From contig CAMDDU010000030.1 of assembly GCA_945892985.1 (NCBI GenBank), forward strand, positions 1 to 49,340: 49,340 nucleotides of DNA. The letters are read 5' to 3'. The notes under the pieces were generated by a model. That model saw only the letters and a list, made by a program, of their open reading frames with translations. It was not told the origin of the DNA and made no database searches. Positions 1 to 6,114 of this stretch are shown here, piece by piece; the first letter of the stretch is position 1; each line of letters begins with the position of its first letter. The translations under genes and the position numbers were made by a program. This stretch comes from CAITSH01 sp945892985. GTDB lineage: Bacteria; Pseudomonadota; Gammaproteobacteria; Burkholderiales; SG8-39.

Positions 1-108
1 GCTCGGATGAACCCCGATTTGACGCGCAATGACCTCGCTAGTCAGAGGCCTGCGTTTGCCCAGCTCGATGTGATAGCGTTGCTCAAAGGTGAGATGCTTG
101 TAGCGCAT
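1..108 (-). CDS. IS30 family transposase, N-terminal fragment (runs off window)
   Basis: The minus strand reads ATG at 108 and stays open to base 1, giving a peptide starting MRYKHLTFEQRYHIE and continuing through a helix-turn-helix-like IARQIGVHPS. This is the typical start of IS30 transposases, whose N-terminal HTH (consensus similar to HLTxEERYxI...IAxxLGxHxST) binds the element ends; the DDE catalytic domain would lie beyond the window. AGGAG lies a few bases upstream of the ATG. Recognition is by motif, not by search. Confidence 0.7.
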   Translation of the reverse strand, partial: MRYKHLTFEQRYHIELGKRRPLTSEVIARQIGVHPS

Positions 109-147
109 GGGATGCTCCTATCCGTCTTCGCAAACAGAAAGGTACAC
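1..147 (-). mobile_element. IS30-type insertion sequence, partial (left window edge)
   Basis: The minus strand from about 147 down to 1 holds the first codons of an IS30-type transposase preceded by a short leader. The right boundary is inferred from where homology of the adjacent AbiEii-like toxin stops (after residues IPALL, near base 149). The leader between 147 and 109 would contain the terminal inverted repeat, but the other end lies outside the window so the repeat cannot be confirmed. Confidence 0.6.
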
Positions 148-688
148 CCAGTAACGCCGGGATGGAGGCAACCAGCATTTCGACTTGGTTTTTACGTCCG
201 TCTGGCATTGTGCCGGCGATCATCATCTTGAGATTGTTGTGCAATGCAATTGCACCGCCGTCAATTTCCTGCACACGCAGGCCCTCAACCAGTTGGGGGT
301 TATTTTTGACCGTTTTTGCCCCCTTGGGCATAAGTAAGTCTACGACCACGGCGATAGGCGCAGCACCGTCTTTAAGATCGACCGTCCGCCTTAGTTGAAA
401 TGGCTTAAGTCCCTCGACATTTCGCTCAAAACCAGCAGCGTCCAGTTTTTCGATGAGTTCGGCATACCCATGCGCCGCGAGCTTTTCCGTATCCAGATCA
501 AGATCAATGTCCAGCGACCCGATGTGCCCGGGATTCGCCCCCGGCAACAACAAAGCAGGTACGGAACCACCAATCACGACGATGGCATCTCGATGTGCGC
601 CAAGAACCTGTCCAATCTCCAAAAGCACAGCATGCGCGGCACTCGCACCGCGGTCATCGTAATCAGTGGCTACCGATGGCTCACTCAT
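83..688 (-). CDS. AbiEii-like nucleotidyltransferase toxin, truncated by IS
   Basis: Type IV toxin-antitoxin toxin of the AbiEii/AbiGii nucleotidyltransferase family. The minimal nucleotidyltransferase core is visible: the GGS motif (IGGSVPALL, about residues 39-47) followed by GSLDIDLDLD with the paired acidic residues that bind metal-NTP. The protein follows family expectations until VASIPALL (about residue 180) and then switches to about 21 residues that are the out-of-frame translation of the IS30-type element, so the C-terminal helical part is lost. Its ATG overlaps the stop of the upstream antitoxin gene by 4 bases (685-688), showing translational coupling. With the C-terminus missing it is probably inactive, but that is inference. 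Confidence 0.8.
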   Translation of the reverse strand: MSEPSVATDYDDRGASAAHAVLLEIGQVLGAHRDAIVVIGGSVPALLLPGANPGHIGSLDIDLDLDTEKLAAHGYAELIEKLDAAGFERNVEGLKPFQLRRTVDLKDGAAPIAVVVDLLMPKGAKTVKNNPQLVEGLRVQEIDGGAIALHNNLKMMIAGTMPDGRKNQVEMLVASIPALLGVPFCLRRRIGASHALQASHL

Positions 689-1815
689 TTCAAGCCTCTG
701 AAAATCGGATCGATTTTCTGCTCACGCAAAAAATCCGCCGCCTCGCTGCCACGCTCGCCAGATGCAGCAAGGTCGAGGTAGGTTTGCACCAAACCGGTAC
801 AGCGCAGCCCCTCCTTGGGCTCAAGCGCCTCAAGAAATACGCCTTCGTCCTTTACCAGGTCGATCGTAACGTTCTCGCCTTTGCTAGCGGGCTCGAGTAT
901 GAGATGCTTTTTAAGAAGTTCTTCACCAAACGCATTCGCGTAAAAATACTCGCCCGAAATCCTGGCAAAGGGCGCGATCCACCTCGCTGCAGAATACGAA
1001 CTCAATAACGCGTGTGCTCCGCTTGCGGCCAGGGTGTTTGCCAGATTCATACTTGCCTGCACTTTACGTATGGCGTTTTGCAATTGGTCACCATGCAAAA
1101 TGGTGTAGTAGCGATTGCGTGCGCTACGCTGCGGTTTGTACGCATGCTTCCATGCATCCAGTAGTGCAATCGGCATCGCAAGCCGTACACCACCCCAGTT
1201 GCCCGCCCCCCACTCACGGTCCAGCAGGCCTTTACGCACATTGCTCACCAGACCATAGCTGACTCCCGCGCGCTCGGCCAGTTCCGCGACCTTCCACTCA
1301 CGCAAAGGATCGGCAAACATCACACGCAGCACTCGTGCCGATTTAGGGGCGAAGAGCGAGCGCTGTTCCCGCTTTACCCGAAACGGGTTTTTCGCGACGC
1401 TCTTTTCGATATACACGTTGCCGAACGCCAAACGGCAATTCCCGGCGAGGTCAGCGTAGCCGACCCCCAACTCCTTGCAAATTTCGCCCGAATCAGCCGA
1501 AATGAACGGTGCAATCACCACCGCATAGTTACGCCCGGCGGAGTTCAAGTGCTGTACGTACTCCTTGGCCTGCAAAGCCGCCATACGGATATTCCGCGGT
1601 TGACCGTTGGACTTGACCTCGCAGACAAGCACCCAACTCTGATCTCCAACCCCAAGTTGGATTACAAAATCGGCACGTCGATCCACTGCGCTCTTTTCAA
1701 ACGCTTGATTCTCGATTGGTAATTGCAGTTGCGACAGCAAATCGCGCATTTGCTGTTCAGCACGCGTTTCCAGATCGACCTCTGAAACTCCCATTGGATT
1801 ATCTATTTTCAGCAT
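685..1815 (-). CDS. AbiEi-like type IV antitoxin / transcriptional repressor
   Basis: A 376-residue protein with an N-terminal nuclease-fold-like segment (about residues 45-75, containing DFVIQLG and LVCEVKSNGQ, resembling the PD-(D/E)xK core) and a central winged helix (about 165-205, VAELAERAGVSYGLVSNVRKGLLD). This architecture is known from AbiEi-type antitoxins encoded just upstream of AbiEii toxins, which is the arrangement here. Such antitoxins repress their own promoter through inverted repeats, and palindromes are present at 1803-1828 and 1873-1890. The ATG at 1815 lies inside the first palindrome and has no good ribosome site; an ATG at 1794 (MGVSEVD) is an alternative start. Confidence 0.75.
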   Translation of the reverse strand: MLKIDNPMGVSEVDLETRAEQQMRDLLSQLQLPIENQAFEKSAVDRRADFVIQLGVGDQSWVLVCEVKSNGQPRNIRMAALQAKEYVQHLNSAGRNYAVVIAPFISADSGEICKELGVGYADLAGNCRLAFGNVYIEKSVAKNPFRVKREQRSLFAPKSARVLRVMFADPLREWKVAELAERAGVSYGLVSNVRKGLLDREWGAGNWGGVRLAMPIALLDAWKHAYKPQRSARNRYYTILHGDQLQNAIRKVQASMNLANTLAASGAHALLSSYSAARWIAPFARISGEYFYANAFGEELLKKHLILEPASKGENVTIDLVKDEGVFLEALEPKEGLRCTGLVQTYLDLAASGERGSEAADFLREQKIDPIFRGLK

Positions 1816-1828
1816 TTGCTGAAAATAG
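1803..1828. promoter_or_regulatory. Palindromic operator overlapping antitoxin start
   Basis: A perfect 26-base dyad with 12-base arms (CTATTTTCAGCA) around a 2-base centre. Its core TTTCAGCA-NN-TGCTGAAA recurs at 1873-1890. The ATG of the AbiEi-like gene at 1815-1813 lies in its middle, so bound repressor would sit on the transcript start region. Function is inferred from known AbiEi autoregulation. Confidence 0.6.
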
Positions 1829-2233
1829 CATTTATATTACTAATTAGCAATAATTAGCACTAGAAACACATGTTTCAGCAACTGCTGAAAATTGTTTAAC
1901 TGGTGTTAAATAAGCTCGCCAATTCATGGATTAGAAATTTTTAATGTAAATACATTAACTTACGTAACACCCTGCTTTTTCAGAGCTTCTAGGCAGCGCT
2001 ACAATCAAAGCAAGAAGCGACAGCTAGTAACTATCAATAGCGGCGGCCTGCTAATTAGCAAGCTGTAACCTGGCAGCGAAACTATTGAGATTGAAGAAAG
2101 ATCCCCGCTTGGCTCAAACAGGCTGGGATTGGCACCTAAACGCGCCAAACGAACGGTTAAAACGGAATAGATATAGAGGCCGTCAATTGTCTGAAAATGC
2201 CCGCCAGGCGGTCGTTTCCAGCCGATTTAACAC
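1829..2233. other. AT-rich intergenic region with extra dyads, no gene seen
   Basis: No convincing reading frame. Besides the operator copy at 1873-1890 it holds two more dyads: 1895-1910 (arm TTTAAC, 4-base centre) and 1941-1958 (arm TTAATGTA, 2-base centre, perfect). A short GC hairpin at about 2203-2213 (CCGCCAGGCGG) could serve as a minus-strand terminator for the fossil gene next to it, but it is weak. The composition is clearly more AT-rich than the surrounding genes. Confidence 0.5.
1873..1890. promoter_or_regulatory. Second copy of antitoxin operator palindrome
   Basis: An 18-base perfect dyad with arm TTTCAGCA and centre AC, the same core as the palindrome at 1803-1828 and 66 bases away centre to centre. 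The AT-rich stretch between the two copies contains a direct repeat TAATTAGCA and could hold the promoter. Confidence 0.55.
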
Positions 2234-2335
2234 TTACATTCGGGCACCGTAGACGCTACCGCCGTCGCCGAAGTAGCTCTCGTAGACGTGCTCAAACAAC
2301 ACGTTGCACTTGGCGCTGTAGAGCTCTGTGGGCCG
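2234..2335 (-). pseudogene. Fossil C-terminus of type I restriction HsdR subunit
   Basis: The minus strand from 2335 to the TAA at 2234 reads a peptide ELYSAKCNVLFEHVYESYF followed by GDGGSVYGARM and stop. The pattern LYxxKCxxLFEHVYESY is the usual C-terminal tail of HsdR, the translocase/endonuclease subunit of type I restriction systems. Upstream in this frame a stop at 2338-2336 lies in a REP-type repeat, so only about 33 codons survive. No hsdM or hsdS is visible. Assigned by memory of the family motif. Confidence 0.5.
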
Positions 2336-2361
2336 TCATTGCGAGCGCAGCGAAGCAATCT
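2335..2361. repeat. REP-type repeat, single arm
   Basis: A single arm that begins GTCATTGCGAGCGCAGCGAA and ends GCAATCT, identical to both arms of the hairpin at 3123-3209 and to the right arm at 9385-9411. It sits 5 bases beyond the stop codon of the antitoxin gene at 2366 and abuts the hsdR fossil. Confidence 0.8.
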
Positions 2362-2365
2362 CGTA

Positions 2366-2659
2366 TCAGGCAGTTTGCGCATGCAGCTTCACCCCTAGCG
2401 CGTGAATCACTTTCAAGATCGTCGCAAAGCTCGGATTACCCTCGCCGGACAAGGCCTTGTACAGGCTTTCGCGTCCGAGCCCGGTATCGCGGGCAAGCTG
2501 GCTCATGCCTCGGGCGCGGGCGACATTACCCAGTGCTTTGGTAATGAAAGCCGAATCATCTCCGGCTTCTTCAAGACAGGCGTCCAGATACAGCGCGATG
2601 TCCTCGTCGGTTTTAAGGTGCTCTGCGCTATCCCATTTGCGCAGTTTGATTTTTGCCAT
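2366..2659 (-). CDS. HigA-like antitoxin (addiction module antidote protein)
   Basis: A 97-residue antitoxin with an XRE-type helix-turn-helix at about residues 50-90 (MSQLARDTGLGRESLYKALSG then PSFATILKVIHALGVKL). The N-terminus with DEDIALYLDACLEEAGD is typical of the putative addiction-module antidote family paired with small RelE/HigB-like toxins. The toxin gene ends 3 bases upstream, so toxin precedes antitoxin, the order expected for hig-type loci. The protein would neutralise the toxin and repress the promoter. A REP arm follows the stop directly. Confidence 0.85.
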   Translation of the reverse strand: MAKIKLRKWDSAEHLKTDEDIALYLDACLEEAGDDSAFITKALGNVARARGMSQLARDTGLGRESLYKALSGEGNPSFATILKVIHALGVKLHAQTA

Positions 2660-2662
2660 GGT

Positions 2663-3046
2663 TCAACCCTCCAATTCACGCGCCAGCTTCAGCGCGGTTT
2701 TAATGTCAGCCTGCTGGGTCGATTTGTCGCCTCCGGCCAGAACAATCACCCATTCCCGCCCGAATCGCTTGAAATACACCCGATAGCCCGCCCCGTAGTG
2801 GATGCGCATTTCGGATACGCCTTTGCCCACCGGCTGGCAGTCACCAAAATTTCCCTCCTCAGCGCGGTCAATCCGCACCTGAATGCGTGCCTTGGCTTTG
2901 CGGTCGGGCAAGCCGTCGAACCAAGCGTCAAAACCCGCAGTGGTTTGAATCGTGTTAATGATTACAATTGTATCTTTTGGGATACGCCATGTAAAGCAGC
3001 AGGTCTGGCAGCGATTCGTTTTGACGGCCGCAGAGGCCATCACCAA
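2663..3046 (-). CDS. RelE/HigB-like toxin (addiction module killer protein), start uncertain
   Basis: The core from about residue 29 to the end (TTAGFDAWFDGLPDRKAKAR, VGKGVSEMRIHYGAGYRVYF, LAGGDKSTQQADIKTALKLA) matches the small RelE-superfamily toxins that cleave mRNA on the ribosome. Family members are about 95-100 residues and start right before the TxxFxxWLDGL segment. Here no ATG, GTG or TTG is available at that position; the nearest in-frame ATGs (3046 and 3040) add about 28 residues of non-family sequence. Either a rare ATT start (2968 or 2959) is used, or the extension is real, or the start has been lost. A GTATC/GATAC dyad lies in the extension, as if it were promoter DNA. Confidence 0.75.
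   Translation of the reverse strand: MVMASAAVKTNRCQTCCFTWRIPKDTIVIINTIQTTAGFDAWFDGLPDRKAKARIQVRIDRAEEGNFGDCQPVGKGVSEMRIHYGAGYRVYFKRFGREWVIVLAGGDKSTQQADIKTALKLARELEG
2970..2985. promoter_or_regulatory. Possible operator of the HigBA-like locus
   Basis: An interrupted palindrome GTATC-6-GATAC lies just upstream of the conserved toxin core. Antitoxins of this kind usually bind a dyad in front of the toxin gene, so this is a candidate operator; it falls within the extended reading frame, which argues that translation really starts downstream of it. Confidence 0.35.
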
Positions 3047-3122
3047 GGCGGCACTGACCGAGTAAAAGACACGTCAATATGCTGAAAAGCTGCTCCAGTT
3101 GCGGTTTTCCAACCTATGTGCC

Positions 3123-3209
3123 GTCATTGCGAGCGCAGCGAAGCAATCTTGTCGTTCTCGCGACGTACCCGGCAAGGCCACGAGATTGCTTCGCTGCGCT
3201 CGCAATGAC
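3123..3209. repeat. REP-type hairpin element (two inverted arms)
   Basis: Two perfect inverted 27-base arms (3123-3149 and 3183-3209, starting GTCATTGCGAGCGCAGCGAA) flank a 33-base centre. It lies between the toxin-antitoxin locus and the gamma-glutamyltransferase gene. The same arms occur at 2335-2361 and in the element at 9317-9411. This is a short non-autonomous palindromic repeat of the REP/BIME kind; a mobilising enzyme is not present in the window. Confidence 0.85.
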
Positions 3210-3257
3210 AGGCTGCGGTGTGATGACAGGCTACGGTGCAATGACGAGCTGCGGTGC
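3204..3257. repeat. 18-base tandem repeat, three copies
   Basis: Three tandem 18-base units (3204-3221 AATGACAGGCTGCGGTGT, 3222-3239, 3240-3257) with a decaying fourth. The first unit begins inside the outer end of the REP hairpin, suggesting slippage amplification of its edge. It ends 28 bases before the start of the gamma-glutamyltransferase gene. Confidence 0.75.
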
Positions 3258-3285
3258 AATGCCGGTTGCAGATAGAATCGGGCGC

Positions 3286-5046
3286 ATGATGCTAAGCCCC
3301 ACGGCACGCTCTCTCACACTGCTTATAGCCGCCTCAGCCGCGCTCGCCTGCGCGCTGTGTCCTTCTGCACAGGCGCAGTCCGACCCCCTTGCAGCGGAGA
3401 TCGCCACCGGCTTTGCCGACAGGCCGCTGGTGCGCGCCCAACGCTTCATGATCGTCAGCGCCAACGCGCACGCCACGCGCGCCGGCTACGCGGTGTTGCG
3501 CGCCGGCGGCAGCGCCGTTGATGCGGCCATTGCGGCGCAACTGGTGCTCAACCTGGTGGAGCCGCAATCCTCGGGCATAGGCGGCGGGGCTTTTCTCGTT
3601 CACTTCAATGCCACCGACAAGGCTCTCGCCGCTTACGACGGCCGCGAGACGGCGCCGGCGGCGGCGCGCCCCGATCGCTTTCTGGGGGCCGGCGGCAGGC
3701 CCATCGGTTTTGGCGAGGCCATCAACAACGGCAAGTCGGTCGGCGTGCCCGGGCTGCTGCGCGTGCTCGAACTGGCCCACGCGCAACACGGCCGCCTGCC
3801 CTGGGCGCGGCTGCTCGAGCCGGCCATCGCGCTCGCCGAGCGCGGCTTCGCGATTTCGCCGCGGCTCGCGCTGCAAATCGCCGGCGACCCTTTCCTGAAG
3901 TCCAATGCCGCGTCACGTGCCTATTTTTATGATGTCGCAGGCCAACCCCTGGCCGCAGGCACGCTGCTGCGCAATCCCGCGCTGGCGCAGGTGTTGCGCG
4001 CGGTCGCGACGCACGGCGCCGACGCTTTTTACCAGGGCGCCGTCGCACACGATCTTGTCAGCGCGGTGCGCACCCATCCGCGCCCCGGCGACATCACCGA
4101 GGCCGACCTGGCGGGCTACCGGGCCAAGACACGGCCGGCACTGTGCGGGCGCTATCGCGAACACACGCTGTGCGGCATGCCGCCGCCCTCCTCGGGCGCC
4201 ATTGCGGTGCTGGCGCTGCTGGGCATGCTCGAGCGCTTTGACCTGGCCGCGCTCAGGCCCGATTCGCTTGCCGCCGTGCATTTGTTCGCCGAAGCGGGCC
4301 GCCTCGCCTACGCCGATCGCGACGCCTATGTCGCCGATCCGGATTTTGTAAGCGTGCCGGTGGCCGGCATGCTCGATCGCGCCTACCTCGCGCGGCGCAG
4401 CGCGCTGATCCGGCCCGATGCCAGCATGGGGCGCGCGCTGCCCGGGCAGCCTGCGGGCGCAACGGCACTGGCACCGGATGAAAACTCCGAGCTTGCCGCC
4501 ACCAGCCATTTGTCGGTGGTGGACGCCGAGGGCAACGCGGTAGCCATGACCAGCACCATTGAATCGCAGTTCGGCAGCCGCATCATGGTGCGCGGCTTTT
4601 TGCTCAACAACCAGATGACCGATTTTTCGTTTTCCCCGGCGGAGAACGGCCACGCGGTGGCCAATCGCGTCGAAGGCGGCAAGCGGCCGCGCAGCTCCAT
4701 GGCGCCGACGCTGGTGTTTGGCGCCGACGGCAAGTTGTCGCTGGTGGCCGGCTCGCCCGGCGGCAATGCCATCATCAACTACGTCGCCAAGACCCTGGTC
4801 GGCGTGCTCGACTGGAAGCGCGACATCCAGCAGGCGGCGGCGCTGCCCAACATGGGCAGCCGCAACCGCACCACCGAGCTTGAGCGCGGCAGCGCCATCG
4901 CGCGCCTTGCCGCGCCCTTGCGCGCAATGGGACACGAGGTTTCGGTGGGTGACTCGACCAGCGGCGTGCACGGCATCGCGATCTCGCCCGAGGGGCTTTC
5001 GGGCGGCGCCGATCCGCGGCGCGAGGGTCTGGCGATGGGCGACTGA
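3286..5046 (+). CDS. ggt: Gamma-glutamyltransferase, exported
   Basis: Cleaves the gamma-glutamyl bond of glutathione and related peptides or transfers the glutamyl group. The 586-residue proenzyme starts with a signal peptide (MMLSPTARSLTLLIAASAAL...CPSAQAQS), placing it in the periplasm. Family features follow: GGSAVDAAIAAQLVLNLVEPQSSGIGGGAF near the N-terminus, and the autocleavage site Thr406 in ATSHLSVVDAEGNAVAMTST, which becomes the catalytic N-terminal nucleophile of the small subunit; PRSSMAPT and GSPGG follow as expected. The ATG at 3286 (or 3289) is chosen because the longer frame from 3079 only translates a REP repeat. A second, leaderless homologue is at 13997. Confidence 0.93.
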   Translation: MMLSPTARSLTLLIAASAALACALCPSAQAQSDPLAAEIATGFADRPLVRAQRFMIVSANAHATRAGYAVLRAGGSAVDAAIAAQLVLNLVEPQSSGIGGGAFLVHFNATDKALAAYDGRETAPAAARPDRFLGAGGRPIGFGEAINNGKSVGVPGLLRVLELAHAQHGRLPWARLLEPAIALAERGFAISPRLALQIAGDPFLKSNAASRAYFYDVAGQPLAAGTLLRNPALAQVLRAVATHGADAFYQGAVAHDLVSAVRTHPRPGDITEADLAGYRAKTRPALCGRYREHTLCGMPPPSSGAIAVLALLGMLERFDLAALRPDSLAAVHLFAEAGRLAYADRDAYVADPDFVSVPVAGMLDRAYLARRSALIRPDASMGRALPGQPAGATALAPDENSELAATSHLSVVDAEGNAVAMTSTIESQFGSRIMVRGFLLNNQMTDFSFSPAENGHAVANRVEGGKRPRSSMAPTLVFGADGKLSLVAGSPGGNAIINYVAKTLVGVLDWKRDIQQAAALPNMGSRNRTTELERGSAIARLAAPLRAMGHEVSVGDSTSGVHGIAISPEGLSGGADPRREGLAMGD

Positions 5047-5258
5047 ATGGCCCGGGACTTGCGCCTAACGGTCGGGTTGTCACCCGGCTGTGCGGCATCG
5101 GCATGGCGGCCTTGCATCCAGGTCATACCCGACCGGGCGCGCTCGGCTATAGTGAAGCCTCTTTATGATGGTGCTCCGCTAGCAATGCCATCCTGTTTTG
5201 CCAACCTCAGCCGTGAACCCCGGCACGTCGACAGCTTTTTTGGAACAGAGGAACTGCC

Positions 5259-5585
5259 ATGAACTTCCAGGACATTGCCACCCGTTTTGAACACGCAGAA
5301 TCGGGGACCGACTCGGCCAAGGTCTTATTCAAGGACGCCTTTGACATGATGAAGAGCGACCCTGAAAACGCCGGCTTGTACTTCGTCATAGGCAGCGCCG
5401 CGCGTGCCTATGTGCGTGCCTATGAGGATCAGGGCATTTCACCCGAATTCGCCGATCGCGCCAAAATCACCATGGTGGGATTCAATGCCAAGATCAACCA
5501 GGCCCTCAATGCCGACGCCGCCACCAGGCTGCGCCTGCTCGGCGAGGTCGCCATAGACTACGAATGGAATGTGCGCGACTTTTGA
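5259..5585 (+). CDS. Hypothetical protein, 108 residues
   Basis: A small soluble protein (MNFQDIATRFEHAESGTDSA...) with mixed helical character and no signal peptide or membrane segment. GAGGAA lies 6 bases before the ATG, supporting expression. Residues AAYV-like small side chains and regularly spaced hydrophobics (LYFVIGSAARAYVRAYEDQG) suggest an all-helical fold. I do not recognise a family. It stands alone between the ggt gene and a decayed aspartase gene, with the gap before it (5047-5258) showing nothing else. Confidence 0.7.
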   Translation: MNFQDIATRFEHAESGTDSAKVLFKDAFDMMKSDPENAGLYFVIGSAARAYVRAYEDQGISPEFADRAKITMVGFNAKINQALNADAATRLRLLGEVAIDYEWNVRDF

Positions 5586-5720
5586 GTTAGGGCGCCGCAT
5601 GCCTCCCGGCGGGGTACAGGCTTGAAAACGTAAATGACAACGCCAAAGACAAGGCAATCAGGCGCAATCTGTGGCTGATCTGAGCTCCGGCTGGATCTGA
5701 GCTCCCAACCGGAGACGTCC

Positions 5721-5884
5721 ATGCCCAAACCCTCCACCCGGACCGAGCATGACCTGCTGGGCGAGAGAAAAATCCCCGCCACCGCGTACTGGGGTATAGG
5801 GGTGTGCACATCTTGCGCGCGGAAAATCTCACCCGCCCCGGAATCCTCGCCAAGCGCACCCACGCCAGGAAAAAAACACCCTGA
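5721..5884 (+). pseudogene. aspA: Fossil N-terminus of aspartate ammonia-lyase
   Basis: A good ribosome site (GGAGA) precedes ATG at 5721. The first 26 codons give MPKPSTRTEHDLLGERKIPA then TAYWGI, the standard start of aspartase (EHDLLGExxVPxxAYYGVHTLRAVENF). After base 5803 the homology continues only in a shifted frame (VHILRAENL, from GTG at 5804), which then decays to a stop at 5882-5884. The remaining roughly 440 codons are absent. Aspartase converts aspartate to fumarate and ammonia, so a link to the glutamate/aspartate importer just downstream is plausible for the ancestor. Confidence 0.75.
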
Positions 5885-5945
5885 TCGCCTACTCATGGTT
5901 CAGGATAGGGTGATCACGCCTTTGTGACGGTTTTTGCGCCCCAAT

Positions 5946-5990
5946 GGGTCAAAAGAGACAAAAGGGGCAAAAGAAGCAAAAGGGTCAAAA
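5946..5990 (+). repeat. Five tandem 9-base repeats (GRRNCAAAA)
   Basis: Exactly five consecutive 9-base units: GGGTCAAAA, GAGACAAAA, GGGGCAAAA, GAAGCAAAA, GGGTCAAAA. One strand is almost entirely purine. The array ends 7 bases before the predicted -35 of the gltI promoter; the last unit also forms a small dyad with the following CCCCATTTTG. Confidence 0.85.
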
Positions 5991-5997
5991 CCCCATT

Positions 5998-6027
5998 TTG
6001 GACAAAGACTGATTAGCTAAGTAGAAT
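5998..6027 (+). promoter_or_regulatory. Predicted sigma70 promoter of gltI
   Basis: TTGGAC at 5998-6003 and TAGAAT at 6022-6027 with an 18-base spacer fit a housekeeping promoter. The start codon of gltI is about 88 bases downstream of the -10, leaving a leader with GAGGAG before the ATG. Confidence 0.5.
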
Positions 6028-6114
6028 CAATATGACTCAAGACCCAGACCCGCCACGTACGGGGCGGTTCGCCCAAGCGAGCACTGATACGCAATCAACC
6101 CGAGGAGTGATTAC

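Noticed and set aside
3079..3285. N-terminal extension of the ggt gene
   Set aside because: The extra 69 residues are just the translated REP hairpin and minisatellite; the signal peptide starts at 3286.
5047..5262. A 71-codon plus-strand frame after ggt
   Set aside because: No ribosome site or family signal, and it runs into the ribosome-site region and start of the better supported gene at 5259.
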